From Pseudorhodobacter ferrugineus DSM 5888 (GTDB taxonomy: Bacteria > Pseudomonadota > Alphaproteobacteria > Rhodobacterales > Rhodobacteraceae): 64,000 nt of DNA. The notes beneath the pieces are model-generated. The model did no database searches and had not been told where the DNA came from. It saw only the letters and a list, made by a program, of their open reading frames with translations. The DNA is taken from assembly GCF_000420745.1 (NCBI RefSeq), contig NZ_ATVN01000010.1:62001-126000 (forward strand), in the 5' to 3' direction. The stretch's first letter is position 1, and every line of letters starts with the position of its first letter. The position numbers were made by a program, and so were the translations under genes. Of the stretch, positions 24,063 through 34,964 are shown piece by piece.

Positions 24063-24711
24063 ATGACCCCCAAGCTTCTCGTTGCCACCACAAAGGGTGC
24101 GTTTTTGCTGCGCCAAAATGCTGGTCGTACCACGTGGTAGATCGCAGGGCCGTTTTGTGACGGTTGGCCGATTAATCATAGTGTTGGCGATCCGGCGACG
24201 GGCACGCTTTGGGCCGCTGGTGGTGGCGATTTTCCGGGGGGCAGGGGTGTGGCGGTCGGATGACAACGGGGAAAACTGGGCGCTGGCCTTGCTGGCCAAT
24301 GGCAAGTTTGACGAGATGTTGGCGAACGACCCGGAAATGGCGGCCTATGTTGGCGACGGCCCCGTCCCTGATGCGCCGTTCAAGGGGCAGATAGATGCGC
24401 TGTGGTCCTTGTGCCTTGTGGGCGGCACGCTGTTTGCAGGGGCCAAACCGGCGGCCTTGTTTGCCAGGCATGACCGTGGCGACACGTGGGCGCGGGTCCA
24501 AGGGCTAAGCGATCACCCCTCGGGCGACAGTTGGCAACCGGGTGGCGCGGGGCTGACCTTGCACCCGATTGTTGCCGACCGTGCTGATCCCGCCAAAATG
24601 TGGGTGGGTATTTCGGCGGCGGGCGTTTTTGCCACCGAGGATGCAGGCAAAACATGGGATGAAATCGCTTGGCATTTGCCAACAGTTTTGTGTGTCGAGG
24701 TGATGGATTAG
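24063..24711 (+). pseudogene. Decayed BNR/Asp-box repeat (sialidase-like propeller) gene
   Basis: The original start is ATG 24063 behind GGAGGATAACC: MTPKLLVATTKGAFLLRQ. Three lesions are visible. An in-frame TAG stands at 24138-24140, before IAGPFCDGWPINHSVGDPAT. One extra G in the GGGGGG run near 24236 shifts the frame; after it the reading continues in the 24082 frame as GVWRSDDNGENWALALLANG and DHPSGDSWQPGGAGLTLHPI. Third, the text jumps from GVFATEDAGKTW straight to EIAWHLPTVLCVEVMD. In intact relatives, as I recall them, that ending lies about 150 residues later, so an internal deletion between two Asp-box repeats is likely. The intact family is a WD40/BNR-like propeller of about 330-350 residues. 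Confidence 0.82.
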
Positions 24712-24721
24712 CGGGTTGTTG

Positions 24722-24750
24722 CCATTTCATCTTGGCCCAAATACCTAAAA
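24722..24750 (-). repeat. Dispersed 3'-end element, hybrid tail, behind the M23 peptidase gene
   Basis: On the minus strand it reads GTATTTGGGCCAAGATGAAA followed by TGGC. It combines parts of both tail types and lies about 50 bases behind the minus-strand peptidase stop, in sense orientation. Confidence 0.6.
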
Positions 24751-24796
24751 CCTGTCCTTTGCAACGGGTGCAACGCTAATCAATTGGGATTCAGGC

Positions 24797-25681
24797 TCAC
24801 ACCACAAACCGCGCGGGGTCCAGCCGTATAATCAGGTTCGGGTCGGGGCAGATCTGTGACCAAACATTCCACAGCCCTGCATGACCCACGCCAAAGAAAT
24901 TGCCGCCGGTTTGTTCCAGCATCGAAGTCATGATCTGAAAATGAAGATGCGGCGCCCAACCGCCGTTTTCGTGCCAATCCCCCAGATGCGCAATCAGTTG
25001 GCCTGCATCAACGCTGTCACCCACCTGCAAAAGCTGGGGCAAGCTGCCACCCAAATGGCCAAGCAAAGTGTAAAACGGCACCGGCCCCGCATGTTCCAAA
25101 ATCAACGTATTGCCGTAATCCAGCGGGTCAGCGTTATAGGTCACATGCCGCACCTTGGCCGCAAAAGGCGCATAAACGGGCGTGCCTGCGGGGGCGAATA
25201 CATCTATCCCCAGATGCACCGTGCGGCGTTCATGGCTGGCGCGATCGGCGAATTGGTCAGTCGCGTAAACTGTGCGGTTTTCGCCATAAAGTCCCATGCC
25301 ATACGGCACCGCTTGCGACGCAAACCACGCATCAAAGGCGCGGTCCGAAAACGCGGGCATACCCGCGCGCTGGCCTGCGGTTGGCAAGGCGATGCTGGGA
25401 CCTGCGCCGATTTCCGGCAAAAACAGCGGGGCAGGGGTGGCGGCATGCAGATGCGTCAGAATATCGCCCGCCCCCGCAACCGCCTCTTGCCCTGCGCCGA
25501 CCCGCAAGATCGCCCGCAGCAAACCTTGATCAACCGAAGCCAGTCGCGCCGCCACGTCCGCATCACAGGCTGCAAGCAAGGCAGGCAGGTCCAGCGGCCC
25601 CTTGCCTGCGGCAAGATACAGCGCGGCATAGAGGTCTGGTTGGTCCGTCAGGGTTGCAGCGATAGCGGGGTAGTCGGTCAT
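24797..25681 (-). CDS. M23 (LytM-type) family metallopeptidase
   Basis: A 294-residue protein whose C-terminal half carries the LytM fold. HLGIDVFAPAGTPVYAPF gives the HxxxD zinc ligands, YGNTLILEHAG the central strand, HLGGSLPQLLQVGDSVDAGQ the next part, and WAPHLHFQIM the HxH ligand and active site. The N-terminal about 100 residues are helical. No signal peptide is visible, which is unusual for peptidoglycan hydrolases of this class, so location and substrate are open. It starts three bases downstream of the M15-like gene stop, so the two form an operon. Confidence 0.85.
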   Translation of the reverse strand: MTDYPAIAATLTDQPDLYAALYLAAGKGPLDLPALLAACDADVAARLASVDQGLLRAILRVGAGQEAVAGAGDILTHLHAATPAPLFLPEIGAGPSIALPTAGQRAGMPAFSDRAFDAWFASQAVPYGMGLYGENRTVYATDQFADRASHERRTVHLGIDVFAPAGTPVYAPFAAKVRHVTYNADPLDYGNTLILEHAGPVPFYTLLGHLGGSLPQLLQVGDSVDAGQLIAHLGDWHENGGWAPHLHFQIMTSMLEQTGGNFFGVGHAGLWNVWSQICPDPNLIIRLDPARFVV

Positions 25682-25684
25682 GGT

Positions 25685-26353
25685 TCAGTCCTTTGAAGCG
25701 GCCCATTTGGCGGGAATTGCAGGATAGGCGATGCCCCGAAAGGCCGGAAAATCGGCATAGCGGGCACTGCGCTTGGCCAAATCCTCCTCTGGTTCCGCCC
25801 CCGCTGCAAGCAGTTTACCGCGCGGGGCAACATAGGATGAAATCACCCGCGCAGGCGCTTCGCGCCATGTCAGGTTAAACGCAGCATTGGTGGGGAAAAA
25901 CCACATCTCGTGATACGGTAAATGGTCATGCACCCAGTAGGCCAGATCGCGCCAATCACGCCCCGCATTATACTGATCCGCAAACCACGGCACCACGATA
26001 GAAACACACGCCCCCATTCGCCCCGCACCATCACGCATATCCCAAATATGGCCTGCATAATTGGCCGCGTTGCGTGCGCATTTCAGGTCATGGTCATTGC
26101 CGAACTTATTGACCGCAGGGCTGCGATACGCCGACCGCACCGCCACAGGGCCAAAGGTTTCGACCAACGGGTCCAGCAGCGCGGTACAAAACGCCCGCCC
26201 CGACGCCAAAAACAAATCCACGTCAACGGGCAGGTTCGGAATCGCGTGAAAGCTGCCGATTTCGGAATAGAAAAAGTCACGTGCGAAGAAATGCCGCGAC
26301 AACCGCGTCTTTCCCAGCCGTTCCAGCAAATCCAACGATGTCACAGCCCGCAT
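25685..26353 (-). CDS. M15-like (DD-peptidase fold) protein of unknown function
   Basis: A 222-residue protein. [20 protein letters not shown] resembles the SGYRSxxxN element of the Hedgehog/DD-peptidase fold, and the later block [20 protein letters not shown] would hold the HxxxxxxD-like part. [20 protein letters not shown] stands where WEWHF-type residues normally lie. The zinc-ligand spacing is not standard, so catalytic activity is doubtful. I use ATG 26353 behind GAAAGGGG. It is the first gene of a pair with the M23 protein. A role in cell-wall or peptide hydrolysis is only inference from the fold. Confidence 0.62.
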   Translation of the reverse strand: MRAVTSLDLLERLGKTRLSRHFFARDFFYSEIGSFHAIPNLPVDVDLFLASGRAFCTALLDPLVETFGPVAVRSAYRSPAVNKFGNDHDLKCARNAANYAGHIWDMRDGAGRMGACVSIVVPWFADQYNAGRDWRDLAYWVHDHLPYHEMWFFPTNAAFNLTWREAPARVISSYVAPRGKLLAAGAEPEEDLAKRSARYADFPAFRGIAYPAIPAKWAASKD

Positions 26354-26470
26354 AGCGCCCCTTTCTGCCCGCAAACCCTAAGTGCTGGCCCCCGACCTTG
26401 CAATCACGTCTTGCCCCTTGGGCACGGCCGCTTTATCTCTTTGCCCAAGCGTTTTGCCAAAGGATCAGCC

Positions 26471-28204
26471 ATGACCAACAGTCGTTTTGATAAATCCAAA
26501 CTTCCTTCGCGCCATGTCACCGAGGGGCCATCGCGCGCGCCGCATCGGTCGTACTTCTATTCGATGGGCATTTCCGAGGAAGAGATTCACCAGCCATGGG
26601 TTGGCGTGGCGACCTGCTGGAACGAAGCGGCACCTTGCAACATCTCGCTGAACCGTCAGGCGCAGGCTGTTAAAGGCGGCGTGAAAAAGGGCGGCGGCAC
26701 CCCGCGCGAATTTACCACCATCACCGTGACCGATGGTATTGCGATGGGCCACGAAGGCATGCGCTCGTCTCTTGCCAGCCGTGATGCGATTGCCGACACC
26801 GTGGAACTGACCATGCGCGGCCATTGCTATGACGCGATTGTGGGCCTTGCAGGTTGCGACAAATCCCTGCCCGGTATGATGATGGCGATGGTTCGGTTGA
26901 ACACGCCGTCCGTGTTTATCTATGGCGGGTCGATCCTACCGGGCCGGTTGAACGGCAAAGATGTAACCGTGCAAGACGTGTTCGAGGCCGTGGGCCAGCA
27001 CCAAGCCGGCAACATGTCGGACGCAGAGCTGGAAATTCTGGAACGTATCGCTTGCCCATCGGCAGGGGCCTGCGGTGGCCAGTTCACCGCCAACACAATG
27101 GCCTGTGTGTCTGAAGCAATCGGTTTGGCGCTGATGAACTCCTCTGGTGCGCCAGCACCATATGAGAGCCGCGACATGTATGGTGAGGCTTCGGGCGTCG
27201 CCGTGATGAACCTGATTGAAAAGAACATCCGTGCCCGCGATATCGTGACGCTGAAATCCTTGCAAAACGCCGCGCGGATTGTGGCCTGTACAGGTGGTTC
27301 CACCAACGCCGCCCTGCACCTGCCCGCCATCGCGCATGAGGCTGGGATCAAGTTCGACCTGTTCGACGTGGCCGAAATTTTCCGCGACACGCCGTATTTT
27401 GTTGACCTGAAGCCAGGTGGCCAGTTTGTGTCCAAAGATCTGTACGAGGCCGGTGGCGTGCCTGTCGTGATGAAGGAACTGCGCAAAGCGGGCCTGATGC
27501 ACGAAGATTGCATGACCGCCTCGGGCCGTTCCATGGGCGAAGAGTTGGACCGTATTCAGGGCGAGGCTGATGGCCGCGTGATCCACGCTGTTGCGACCCC
27601 GATCACCAAAACTGGCGGCGTTGTGGGCCTAAGTGGCAACCTTGCCCCCGAAGGCGCGATTGTCAAAGTGGCGGGGATGAGCGTGGCCGAGCAGGTCTTT
27701 ACCGGCCCCGCCCGCGTGTTTGAATGCGAAGAAGACGCGTTCGAGGCGGTCAAGGCCCGTGGCTATAAAGAAGGCGAAGTGATCGTCATCCGCAACGAAG
27801 GCCCCGCAGGCGGCCCGGGTATGCGCGAAATGCTGTCGACCACGGCGGCGCTGTCTGGCCAAGGCATGGGCAAGAAAGTCGCACTGATCACCGATGGCCG
27901 TTTTTCGGGTGCGACCCGTGGGTTCTGCGTGGGGCATGTGGGCCCAGAGGCGGCGCATGGCGGCCCGATTGCTTTGCTGCAAAACGGTGACATGATTACA
28001 CTGAACGCGATCACGGGCGAACTCTCGGTTGCACTGACCGACGCAGAGCTTGCGACCCGCAAAGCCAATTGGAAAGGCCCGCGCCAAACCGAATATGACA
28101 GCGGTGCGCTTTGGAAATATGCGCAGCTTGTGGGCGGCGCACGGCTTGGCGCGGTCACCCACCCCGGCGCACAGGCCGAACGCCATGTCTACATGGATCA
28201 GTAA
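26471..28204 (+). CDS. ilvD: Dihydroxy-acid dehydratase
   Basis: IlvD dehydrates 2,3-dihydroxy-isovalerate and 2,3-dihydroxy-3-methylvalerate in valine and isoleucine synthesis and also supplies ketoisovalerate to the pantothenate route of panB/panC. The 577-residue protein shows the Fe-S and Mg ligands in [26 protein letters not shown] and [20 protein letters not shown]. Other family blocks are [37 protein letters not shown] and [11 protein letters not shown]. The true start is ATG 26471; the frame is open upstream to 25922 by chance, antisense to the peptidase gene. A lipoprotein gene overlaps its 3' end. Confidence 0.97.
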   Translation: MTNSRFDKSKLPSRHVTEGPSRAPHRSYFYSMGISEEEIHQPWVGVATCWNEAAPCNISLNRQAQAVKGGVKKGGGTPREFTTITVTDGIAMGHEGMRSSLASRDAIADTVELTMRGHCYDAIVGLAGCDKSLPGMMMAMVRLNTPSVFIYGGSILPGRLNGKDVTVQDVFEAVGQHQAGNMSDAELEILERIACPSAGACGGQFTANTMACVSEAIGLALMNSSGAPAPYESRDMYGEASGVAVMNLIEKNIRARDIVTLKSLQNAARIVACTGGSTNAALHLPAIAHEAGIKFDLFDVAEIFRDTPYFVDLKPGGQFVSKDLYEAGGVPVVMKELRKAGLMHEDCMTASGRSMGEELDRIQGEADGRVIHAVATPITKTGGVVGLSGNLAPEGAIVKVAGMSVAEQVFTGPARVFECEEDAFEAVKARGYKEGEVIVIRNEGPAGGPGMREMLSTTAALSGQGMGKKVALITDGRFSGATRGFCVGHVGPEAAHGGPIALLQNGDMITLNAITGELSVALTDAELATRKANWKGPRQTEYDSGALWKYAQLVGGARLGAVTHPGAQAERHVYMDQ

Positions 28205-28796
28205 AGCTCTGATATTTCCTGTCGTCGTCTCTGTGTTGGCATCGGGCTGCGTTTTGCCCGATGCCACCGCAGGGGTGTCACAGTCCAGCAACGGCGCGCA
28301 AAGCGATTTGCGCGAAACCCTGCGGGTAGGAGGGTTAAAGCTGGCGGGGCCGGCAGGGTTTTGCCCGCTACAGGCCACACAGCAACGTCTGGCTGGCGCA
28401 GAATTTGTTGCCTTGGCGCCGTGCAGCGGTGACGCCGGCGCTATTTTGGCGGCAACCGTCGGGGGCGAAAACAGCGCGGCAGGTCTAACGATCAAAAGCG
28501 AAATTCTGGGACCCTATTTCAGAACCGAAGAGGGCCTGATCGCGCTGCGTGGGGCAGGGCGCAAGGATGATATAAGCGTGCATGATGTTGCCGATTACAA
28601 AGGCGCAGTGATCTTGCAGCTGACCCGCATTGCAGAAGGGAAAGCGATCGAGTCGTGGCGGGCGCTGATGCAGATGGATGGGCAGTTGGTGACGCTGACA
28701 GTGCGTCCGCGCCAAGGACAGACTGTCCCCGTGCGGGATGGAAAGCGCCTGATCACGCACTTTGTCGATGCAATTCAGGGGGCGAACAGGGCGTGA
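28185..28796 (+). CDS. Putative lipoprotein overlapping the ilvD 3' end
   Basis: A 203-residue protein. The N-terminus [20 protein letters not shown] ends at a lipobox Cys (VLASGC), so an outer- or inner-membrane lipoprotein is likely. The mature part has a beta-rich domain with [39 protein letters not shown] and [20 protein letters not shown]. The family is not recognised. ATG 28185 lies 20 bases inside ilvD, in another frame, so translation is coupled to it. Why a lipoprotein is tied to branched-chain synthesis is unclear; it may simply use the promoter. Confidence 0.75.
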   Translation: MSTWISKALIFPVVVSVLASGCVLPDATAGVSQSSNGAQSDLRETLRVGGLKLAGPAGFCPLQATQQRLAGAEFVALAPCSGDAGAILAATVGGENSAAGLTIKSEILGPYFRTEEGLIALRGAGRKDDISVHDVADYKGAVILQLTRIAEGKAIESWRALMQMDGQLVTLTVRPRQGQTVPVRDGKRLITHFVDAIQGANRA

Positions 28797-28954
28797 CCCT
28801 TTTCCAGCGTAACAGTTAATTTTTTTTCCGTTGCTGCAGGAGAGGGTGGAGTCTTAACGCTTTTGCGTAAATAAGAGAATCGTTTCCATATGGTCAACAA
28901 TCGACTCGGAACTTAGGCGCCACGGGCGGGTGCGGGGCAAGATACGGGCAGGGC

Positions 28955-29728
28955 ATGGCAAAACAACGCGACCATCTGATTGACAAGTTGATGCACCGCA
29001 GTGTTCTGCGGCGCTGGCGCAGGCTTGCCGATTTTGCAGGCGGGCTCGATCTTGACAGCTTGCGGCGCTACCGCGGGCAGGCGCTGGCCTTGCGGCGCAA
29101 CCTGGACCGTGTGATCCATTTGGCTGAACATCAATTGGCGCTGCCTGTGATCGGATCGAACGCGATCCGCAAACAGCCTGGCACCGATTGGGCATGGCGG
29201 CCGATGATGTGGAAAGGCCCTATTCCGGTGCCGGGGTTTTCGTCGGTTTTGAACAAAGCGATGATCTGTGACGGGACGACCGTGTTTCATGATTGCCGTC
29301 GCAGCGAATTGACCGTTCGTCAGGTTCGCAACACCCGCGAATCCGATTTGGCGCCTTTTGGCGTGCGCATGGACGTGTTTCGCTTTGACGGGTCGTTCCT
29401 GTCCTTGGTGCTGGAATTGCCACCCGAGGCAGTTGAAGATTTGAAACTGAGCCACCTGATCCGTCTGGACGCCATTGTAGAGATGGAAAAACCGCTGGAG
29501 ATTTTTGCGCGGCTGAACATCAAGCACGGCCCCAACGTCGAGCAAGTGGTGCGTGAAATGCCCTTGAACGAGGAAGAGGTGAAGGTGGAATTTGACCTTG
29601 CCTATACCAAGCTGAATGAAAAGCGGGTTGAACGGATTTGGGTTGATCTGATCTTTGAAGGGCCGGAAATGAACCAGATCACCCTGCGAGATGTGACCTT
29701 TTCTCGCAGACCAAGGGCGGAACTGTGA
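28955..29728 (+). CDS. DUF6478-like protein of unknown function
   Basis: A 257-residue soluble protein: KLMHRSVLRRWRRLADFAGG, LRRYRGQALALRRNLDRVIH, WAWRPMMWKGPIPVPGFSSV, TVFHDCRRSELTVRQVRNTR and LDAIVEMEKPLEIFARLNIK. I recall a Rhodobacterales family with this pattern annotated DUF6478, which should be checked. The N-terminal third is basic and helical and the rest looks like a beta sandwich. No catalytic motif is visible. ATG 28955 follows GGGCAGGG. The small protein 24 bases downstream is probably cotranscribed. The 158-base gap before it holds nothing I can name beyond a TTTTTTTT run at 28820. Confidence 0.8.
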   Translation: MAKQRDHLIDKLMHRSVLRRWRRLADFAGGLDLDSLRRYRGQALALRRNLDRVIHLAEHQLALPVIGSNAIRKQPGTDWAWRPMMWKGPIPVPGFSSVLNKAMICDGTTVFHDCRRSELTVRQVRNTRESDLAPFGVRMDVFRFDGSFLSLVLELPPEAVEDLKLSHLIRLDAIVEMEKPLEIFARLNIKHGPNVEQVVREMPLNEEEVKVEFDLAYTKLNEKRVERIWVDLIFEGPEMNQITLRDVTFSRRPRAEL

Positions 29729-29752
29729 TGCAAACAAGGATGGGGCGACACT

Positions 29753-30127
29753 ATGGCTGAAGCCAAGCTGGTCAAAACGCGGCTGCGGTCGGGTGTTTGG
29801 GAAGGTGTGTTGAGCGGAGCGTCGGGCCAACCGCTGCTAGAGGTGATGCACCTTGAAGCGCAGGTGCCGGGCACCAGCGTCACAGAAATCCCCGATCGCC
29901 CCGGAGATTGGGCCGTGCGGGTTCCGATTCCGGTTGAGGCGCTGTCAGAAGGGGTGCAGACCTTTTTGATCCGCGACGCAGTGTCAGGCGACAAGCTGGG
30001 GCATTTCACCATAATTACCGGCGTGGCGATGGAAGACGATATCCGTGGCGAGTTGGACCTGCTGCGCGCCGAGTTGGACATGCTGAAACGCGCCTTCCGG
30101 CGGCACTGTCTGGAAACGATGGGCTAA
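29753..30127 (+). CDS. Small hypothetical protein with C-terminal coiled coil
   Basis: A 124-residue protein. Residues 1-90 look like a beta-rich domain (KTRLRSGVWEGVLSGASGQP, LLEVMHLEAQVPGTSVTEIP, DRPGDWAVRVPIP). Residues about 93-120 form a short leucine-rich helix (DDIRGELDLLRAELDMLKRA). I do not recognise a family. It follows the DUF6478-like gene by 24 bases and probably belongs to the same unit, so a physical interaction is possible. Confidence 0.75.
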   Translation: MAEAKLVKTRLRSGVWEGVLSGASGQPLLEVMHLEAQVPGTSVTEIPDRPGDWAVRVPIPVEALSEGVQTFLIRDAVSGDKLGHFTIITGVAMEDDIRGELDLLRAELDMLKRAFRRHCLETMG

Positions 30128-30139
30128 CGGGAAACGGTG

Positions 30140-30283
30140 GCGGGGGCGCTGCCCCCCTGGCCTTAAGGCCATTCCCCCCGGCGGCGGTCATGCGGGATCT
30201 ACAGCACGGGTTTTCCATTAAGCCTTGACCGGCTTTCTTTGCACCATTTTTTGTTTGAGTATTTTTGCAAAGATGAAATCGTT
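30140..30283 (+). repeat. Dispersed 3'-end element, full form split by about 70 bases
   Basis: The hairpin GGGGGCGCTGCCCCC (30142-30156) and second hairpin TGGCCTTAAGGCCA (30158-30171), then ATTCCCCCCGG, match the copy behind panC. The tail GAGTATTTTTGCAAAGATG then AAATC appears only at 30257, so about 70 bases (30183-30256) intervene. The gap to fadH contains no other recognisable feature. Confidence 0.68.
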
Positions 30284-30315
30284 GGAGCTGCGGGGTGACG
30301 CCGCGTTGGGGGTGA

Positions 30316-32385
<2,070 letters not shown>

Positions 32386-32398
32386 AGCATAAAGAATT

Positions 32399-32438
32399 GC
32401 AGGCCTTGCAGCGGCGGAGACTATGCTGCAAAGCCTGC
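32399..32438 (-). terminator. Hairpin between convergent fadH and EF-hand genes
   Basis: Arms GCAGGCCTTGCAGC and GCTGCAAAGCCTGC pair with one mismatch over 14 bp around a 12-base loop. On the minus strand AATTCTTTATGC follows, which could act as a weak terminator; on the plus strand no T-run follows. Confidence 0.55.
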
Positions 32439-32471
32439 GCCAGGGTGGGGAGTGCCCCGGCCAAGGGTGCC

Positions 32472-32708
32472 TTACTGCATCAGCAGATTGGCCCCCATCG
32501 CGACCTCGTATTCCGCCGCATCAATCTGACCGTCGGCCGAGGTATCCATCGCGGCAAAGGTTTCTTCGCTCAGGTTTGGGTAGGTGGCTTTCAGCTCTTC
32601 CATCGACCATGTGCCGTTGCCATCCGCATCAACGGGGGCGTCTTGGGCCAAGGCGGGAACAGTCGTCAGGCCAGCGATCAGGCCAAGGGCAATCATAAAA
32701 CGGTTCAT
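32472..32708 (-). CDS. Secreted EF-hand protein
   Basis: A 78-residue protein with signal peptide (MNRFMIALGLIAGLTTVPAL, cleavage after ALA) and two EF-hand loops: DADGNGTWSMEE (about 27-38) and DTSADGQIDAAE (about 55-66). The second starts with canonical Asp/Ser/Asp/Gln ligands and ends in Glu. It probably binds calcium in the periplasm. The partner is unknown. It is divergent from the LysR gene 352 bases away, and the hairpin at 32399 lies behind it. Confidence 0.85.
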   Translation of the reverse strand: MNRFMIALGLIAGLTTVPALAQDAPVDADGNGTWSMEELKATYPNLSEETFAAMDTSADGQIDAAEYEVAMGANLLMQ

Positions 32709-33059
32709 ATCGTTTCCTTTTCAGGGTTGTCCGCGGGGGCACCATGCCGCCGCTTGCCAGCAGACCTAGGCCGCCTCGAAATTGTTTTCCATAACCTACA
32801 CGCATAGGCGGAAACCCCCGACATATCGGCGCCTGTTTGGATGAAATAGAGGAACATTTTTCCGCCAACCGCTGACGGATGCTCCTTTTCCCGCCCGCCG
32901 CAATCACCGGATCCGCGCCCTTTTGCCGATGCCCCGTTGTTTCCATGCCATTAACGATCCTTGCAAATACCTCGGACTGGCCGCGCCAGCGCCCCGATCT
33001 TGCCTGATTTGGGGAACAGTAAGGGGGCATAGACCTGCACTTACCGCATGGGGAAAACA
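32709..33059. other. Intergenic region between the EF-hand gene and the LysR gene
   Basis: This 351-base stretch must contain the two divergent promoters. I see no gene with a convincing start, no long palindrome and no repeat shared with other gaps. TTTTCC and AAATAGAGGAA runs near 32785 and 32845 are the only AT-rich parts. Confidence 0.5.
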
Positions 33060-33965
33060 ATGGATCGACTAACCGAAATGGAAGCTTTCGCCACTGTGGT
33101 GGATCAAGGGGGCTTTACCGATGCAGCCAAAAAGATGGGGATTTCCAAATCCGCTGTCTCCAAGCATGTCTCGGCACTTGAGGCCCGTTTGGGCGCACGC
33201 CTTTTGAACCGCACCACACGCCGCGTCAGCCCGACGGAAATAGGCCTTGCCTATTACGACCGTGCCCGCCGCGTTCTGAATGATGCGGGTGAAGCGGATG
33301 CGCTTGTCACCTCCATGCAATCCGCGCCGTCAGGCCTGTTGCGGATTTCGGTGGCGACGGATTTCGGGGTCAACCTGCTCTCGCCAATTCTGGGCGACTT
33401 CCTGTTGGAATATCCCGATATCACCGTCAATATGGTGCTGAACAACCGCTATGTTGAACTGATTTCCGAAGGCTTTGATATGGCTGTCCGTATCGGTGAC
33501 CTAGAGGATAGCAGCCTGCGCGCCCGCAAATTGACCGAAACATCCAAACGGATGATCGCGTCGCCCAGCTATTTCCAAAAGTTCGGACGCCCGATGAAGA
33601 TCGACGATCTGAATGATCATAAACTGCTGCATTATTCCAACCAAGCCAATGGCAACGTGTGGAAAATTCCGGCCCCGTCGGGTGAAAAACGCCAAGTGCG
33701 CACCGCAGGTTGGCTGACCGTGAATGACGGGCAGTCCCTGCTGAACGCCGCGATTTCGGGCCTTGGTATCGCTTATCTACCTTCGTTCCTCTACGCCGAT
33801 GCGTTGAAAAACGGGCAAGTGGAGGAGGCGATCCCAGGCCTTCCCGTTGAGACCCTTGGCGTCTATGCCGTGTATCCACCAGGCCGGTTTACACAGCCCA
33901 AAGTGCGCGCCTTTATCGACTTTCTGGCGCGGCGTTATGCCGAAAAAGGGCCGGATATCTGGTAA
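33060..33965 (+). CDS. LysR-family transcriptional regulator
   Basis: A 301-residue regulator. The N-terminal winged helix is MDRLTEMEAFATVVDQGGFT then DAAKKMGISKSAVSKHVSAL and LGARLLNRTTRRVSPTEIG. The C-terminal effector domain follows (SAPSGLLRISVATDFGVNLL, ISEGFDMAVRIGDLEDSSLR, GLGIAYLPSFLY). It belongs to the large LTTR group with a DUF-like 'substrate-binding' fold also seen in CrgA/DmlR relatives. I use ATG 33060; ATG 33048 in the same frame is possible. The target is unknown; the divergent EF-hand gene is the nearest candidate. Confidence 0.92.
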   Translation: MDRLTEMEAFATVVDQGGFTDAAKKMGISKSAVSKHVSALEARLGARLLNRTTRRVSPTEIGLAYYDRARRVLNDAGEADALVTSMQSAPSGLLRISVATDFGVNLLSPILGDFLLEYPDITVNMVLNNRYVELISEGFDMAVRIGDLEDSSLRARKLTETSKRMIASPSYFQKFGRPMKIDDLNDHKLLHYSNQANGNVWKIPAPSGEKRQVRTAGWLTVNDGQSLLNAAISGLGIAYLPSFLYADALKNGQVEEAIPGLPVETLGVYAVYPPGRFTQPKVRAFIDFLARRYAEKGPDIW

Positions 33966-33988
33966 TCCCTCCGAAAAGTCCCCCAAGA

Positions 33989-34957
33989 CTACTGGGTCGA
34001 GGTCAAAATGGCCTCGACCCTTCGGTTTTTCTGCCGCCCCTCTTCGGTCAAATTCGACGCAATCGGGGACAGATAACCCACGCCTTGCGCCTCAATCTGT
34101 GCCGTTGGCACGCCATAAGCGTCAATCAACCGCGCCCGAACAGATGCGGCCCGCCGTTTGGAAATCACGATATTGCCTTCCAGCCCCCCCGACGCATCGG
34201 TATGGCCCACCAGCGCCACGGTTTTATCGGGGTTTTGCTTCAACCACTCGGCCAAGGCCGCCAGTGACGCATAGCGCCCTTCGGTCAAATCGGCCGCCCC
34301 CGTGCCAAAATCCAACCCCTCCAGCACCACAGCGCCGCCTGTCACCAAACGCCCCATATCGGAATTGATCGCAGCCGCGTTGGGTGCGACAAGCGCCGTG
34401 CCCTCAGCCCCCGCAATCTGTTCAATCCCGCCAGATGCCTTGTTTGTCGCCGCAAACAGCGCAGGCCCCGCATCGGCCACCGCGCGCGTCATCTGCACGA
34501 ACCCTTTGCTGGCCGACCGGCTGACCATCAGCCCCACCACTTCGCGCCCAGCACCCACTTTGCGCTCTACTGACAGAAACCGGAAATCCCCAAGGTCTAC
34601 ATGCATTTGCGGTTCCGGCAGCACATCCACCGCAAAGCGGAAATCAAACCCACCGCACCCCTTTGTCTCGCAGTCAAACACCACCTCGAAACCCATCGCC
34701 AGCAGCTGCGCGCGCAAGGGTTGCATCAAATCCAGACTGCTTAGCCCCGGTGCATCGACCTGCCACGCACTGCGTTCGACCATGCCGTCAATCACCGTCA
34801 CCGAAAGCGCGCCATTGGCCCAAGCGGCATTGGGCAAGGCATAACTGCCCCGCGCCATCGCAGGGCTGGCCGTGGGTGTGGCGGGGCCGGGAAACTCCAG
34901 CGTCAGGGCGTTTACGGTCGTGCCGAAACACCAGCACGCCAGCACCAAACCAACCAA
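33989..34957 (-). CDS. OmpA-domain outer-membrane/periplasmic protein
   Basis: A 322-residue protein with an N-terminal signal-like segment, a middle domain of unknown type with two Cys (DCETKGCGGFDFRF), and a C-terminal OmpA peptidoglycan-binding domain. The latter shows LAEWLKQNPDKTVALVGHTD, ASGGLEGNIVISKRRAASVR, VGYLSPIASNLTEEGRQKNR and RRVEAIL. The start is uncertain: the frame opens with TTG 34957, close behind the GNAT stop. It belongs to a minus-strand operon with the GNAT and CinA-like genes. The last codons form a strong hairpin (33994-34020) that could also end the convergent LysR transcript. Confidence 0.86.
   Translation of the reverse strand: MVGLVLACWCFGTTVNALTLEFPGPATPTASPAMARGSYALPNAAWANGALSVTVIDGMVERSAWQVDAPGLSSLDLMQPLRAQLLAMGFEVVFDCETKGCGGFDFRFAVDVLPEPQMHVDLGDFRFLSVERKVGAGREVVGLMVSRSASKGFVQMTRAVADAGPALFAATNKASGGIEQIAGAEGTALVAPNAAAINSDMGRLVTGGAVVLEGLDFGTGAADLTEGRYASLAALAEWLKQNPDKTVALVGHTDASGGLEGNIVISKRRAASVRARLIDAYGVPTAQIEAQGVGYLSPIASNLTEEGRQKNRRVEAILTSTQ
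33994..34028 (+). terminator. Hairpin behind LysR, inside the OmpA gene tail
   Basis: GGGTCGAGG (33994-34002) and CCTCGACCC (34012-34020) pair perfectly around a nine-base loop, and TTCGGTTTTT follows on the plus strand. It lies 28 bases behind the LysR stop and within the convergent OmpA coding sequence. Confidence 0.7.
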
Positions 34958-34964
34958 AGAGGGG

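Noticed and set aside
25922-26470. Long N-terminal extension in frame with ilvD
   Set aside because: It lies antisense to the M15-like gene, is rich in His and Arg, and known IlvD proteins begin near ATG 26471.
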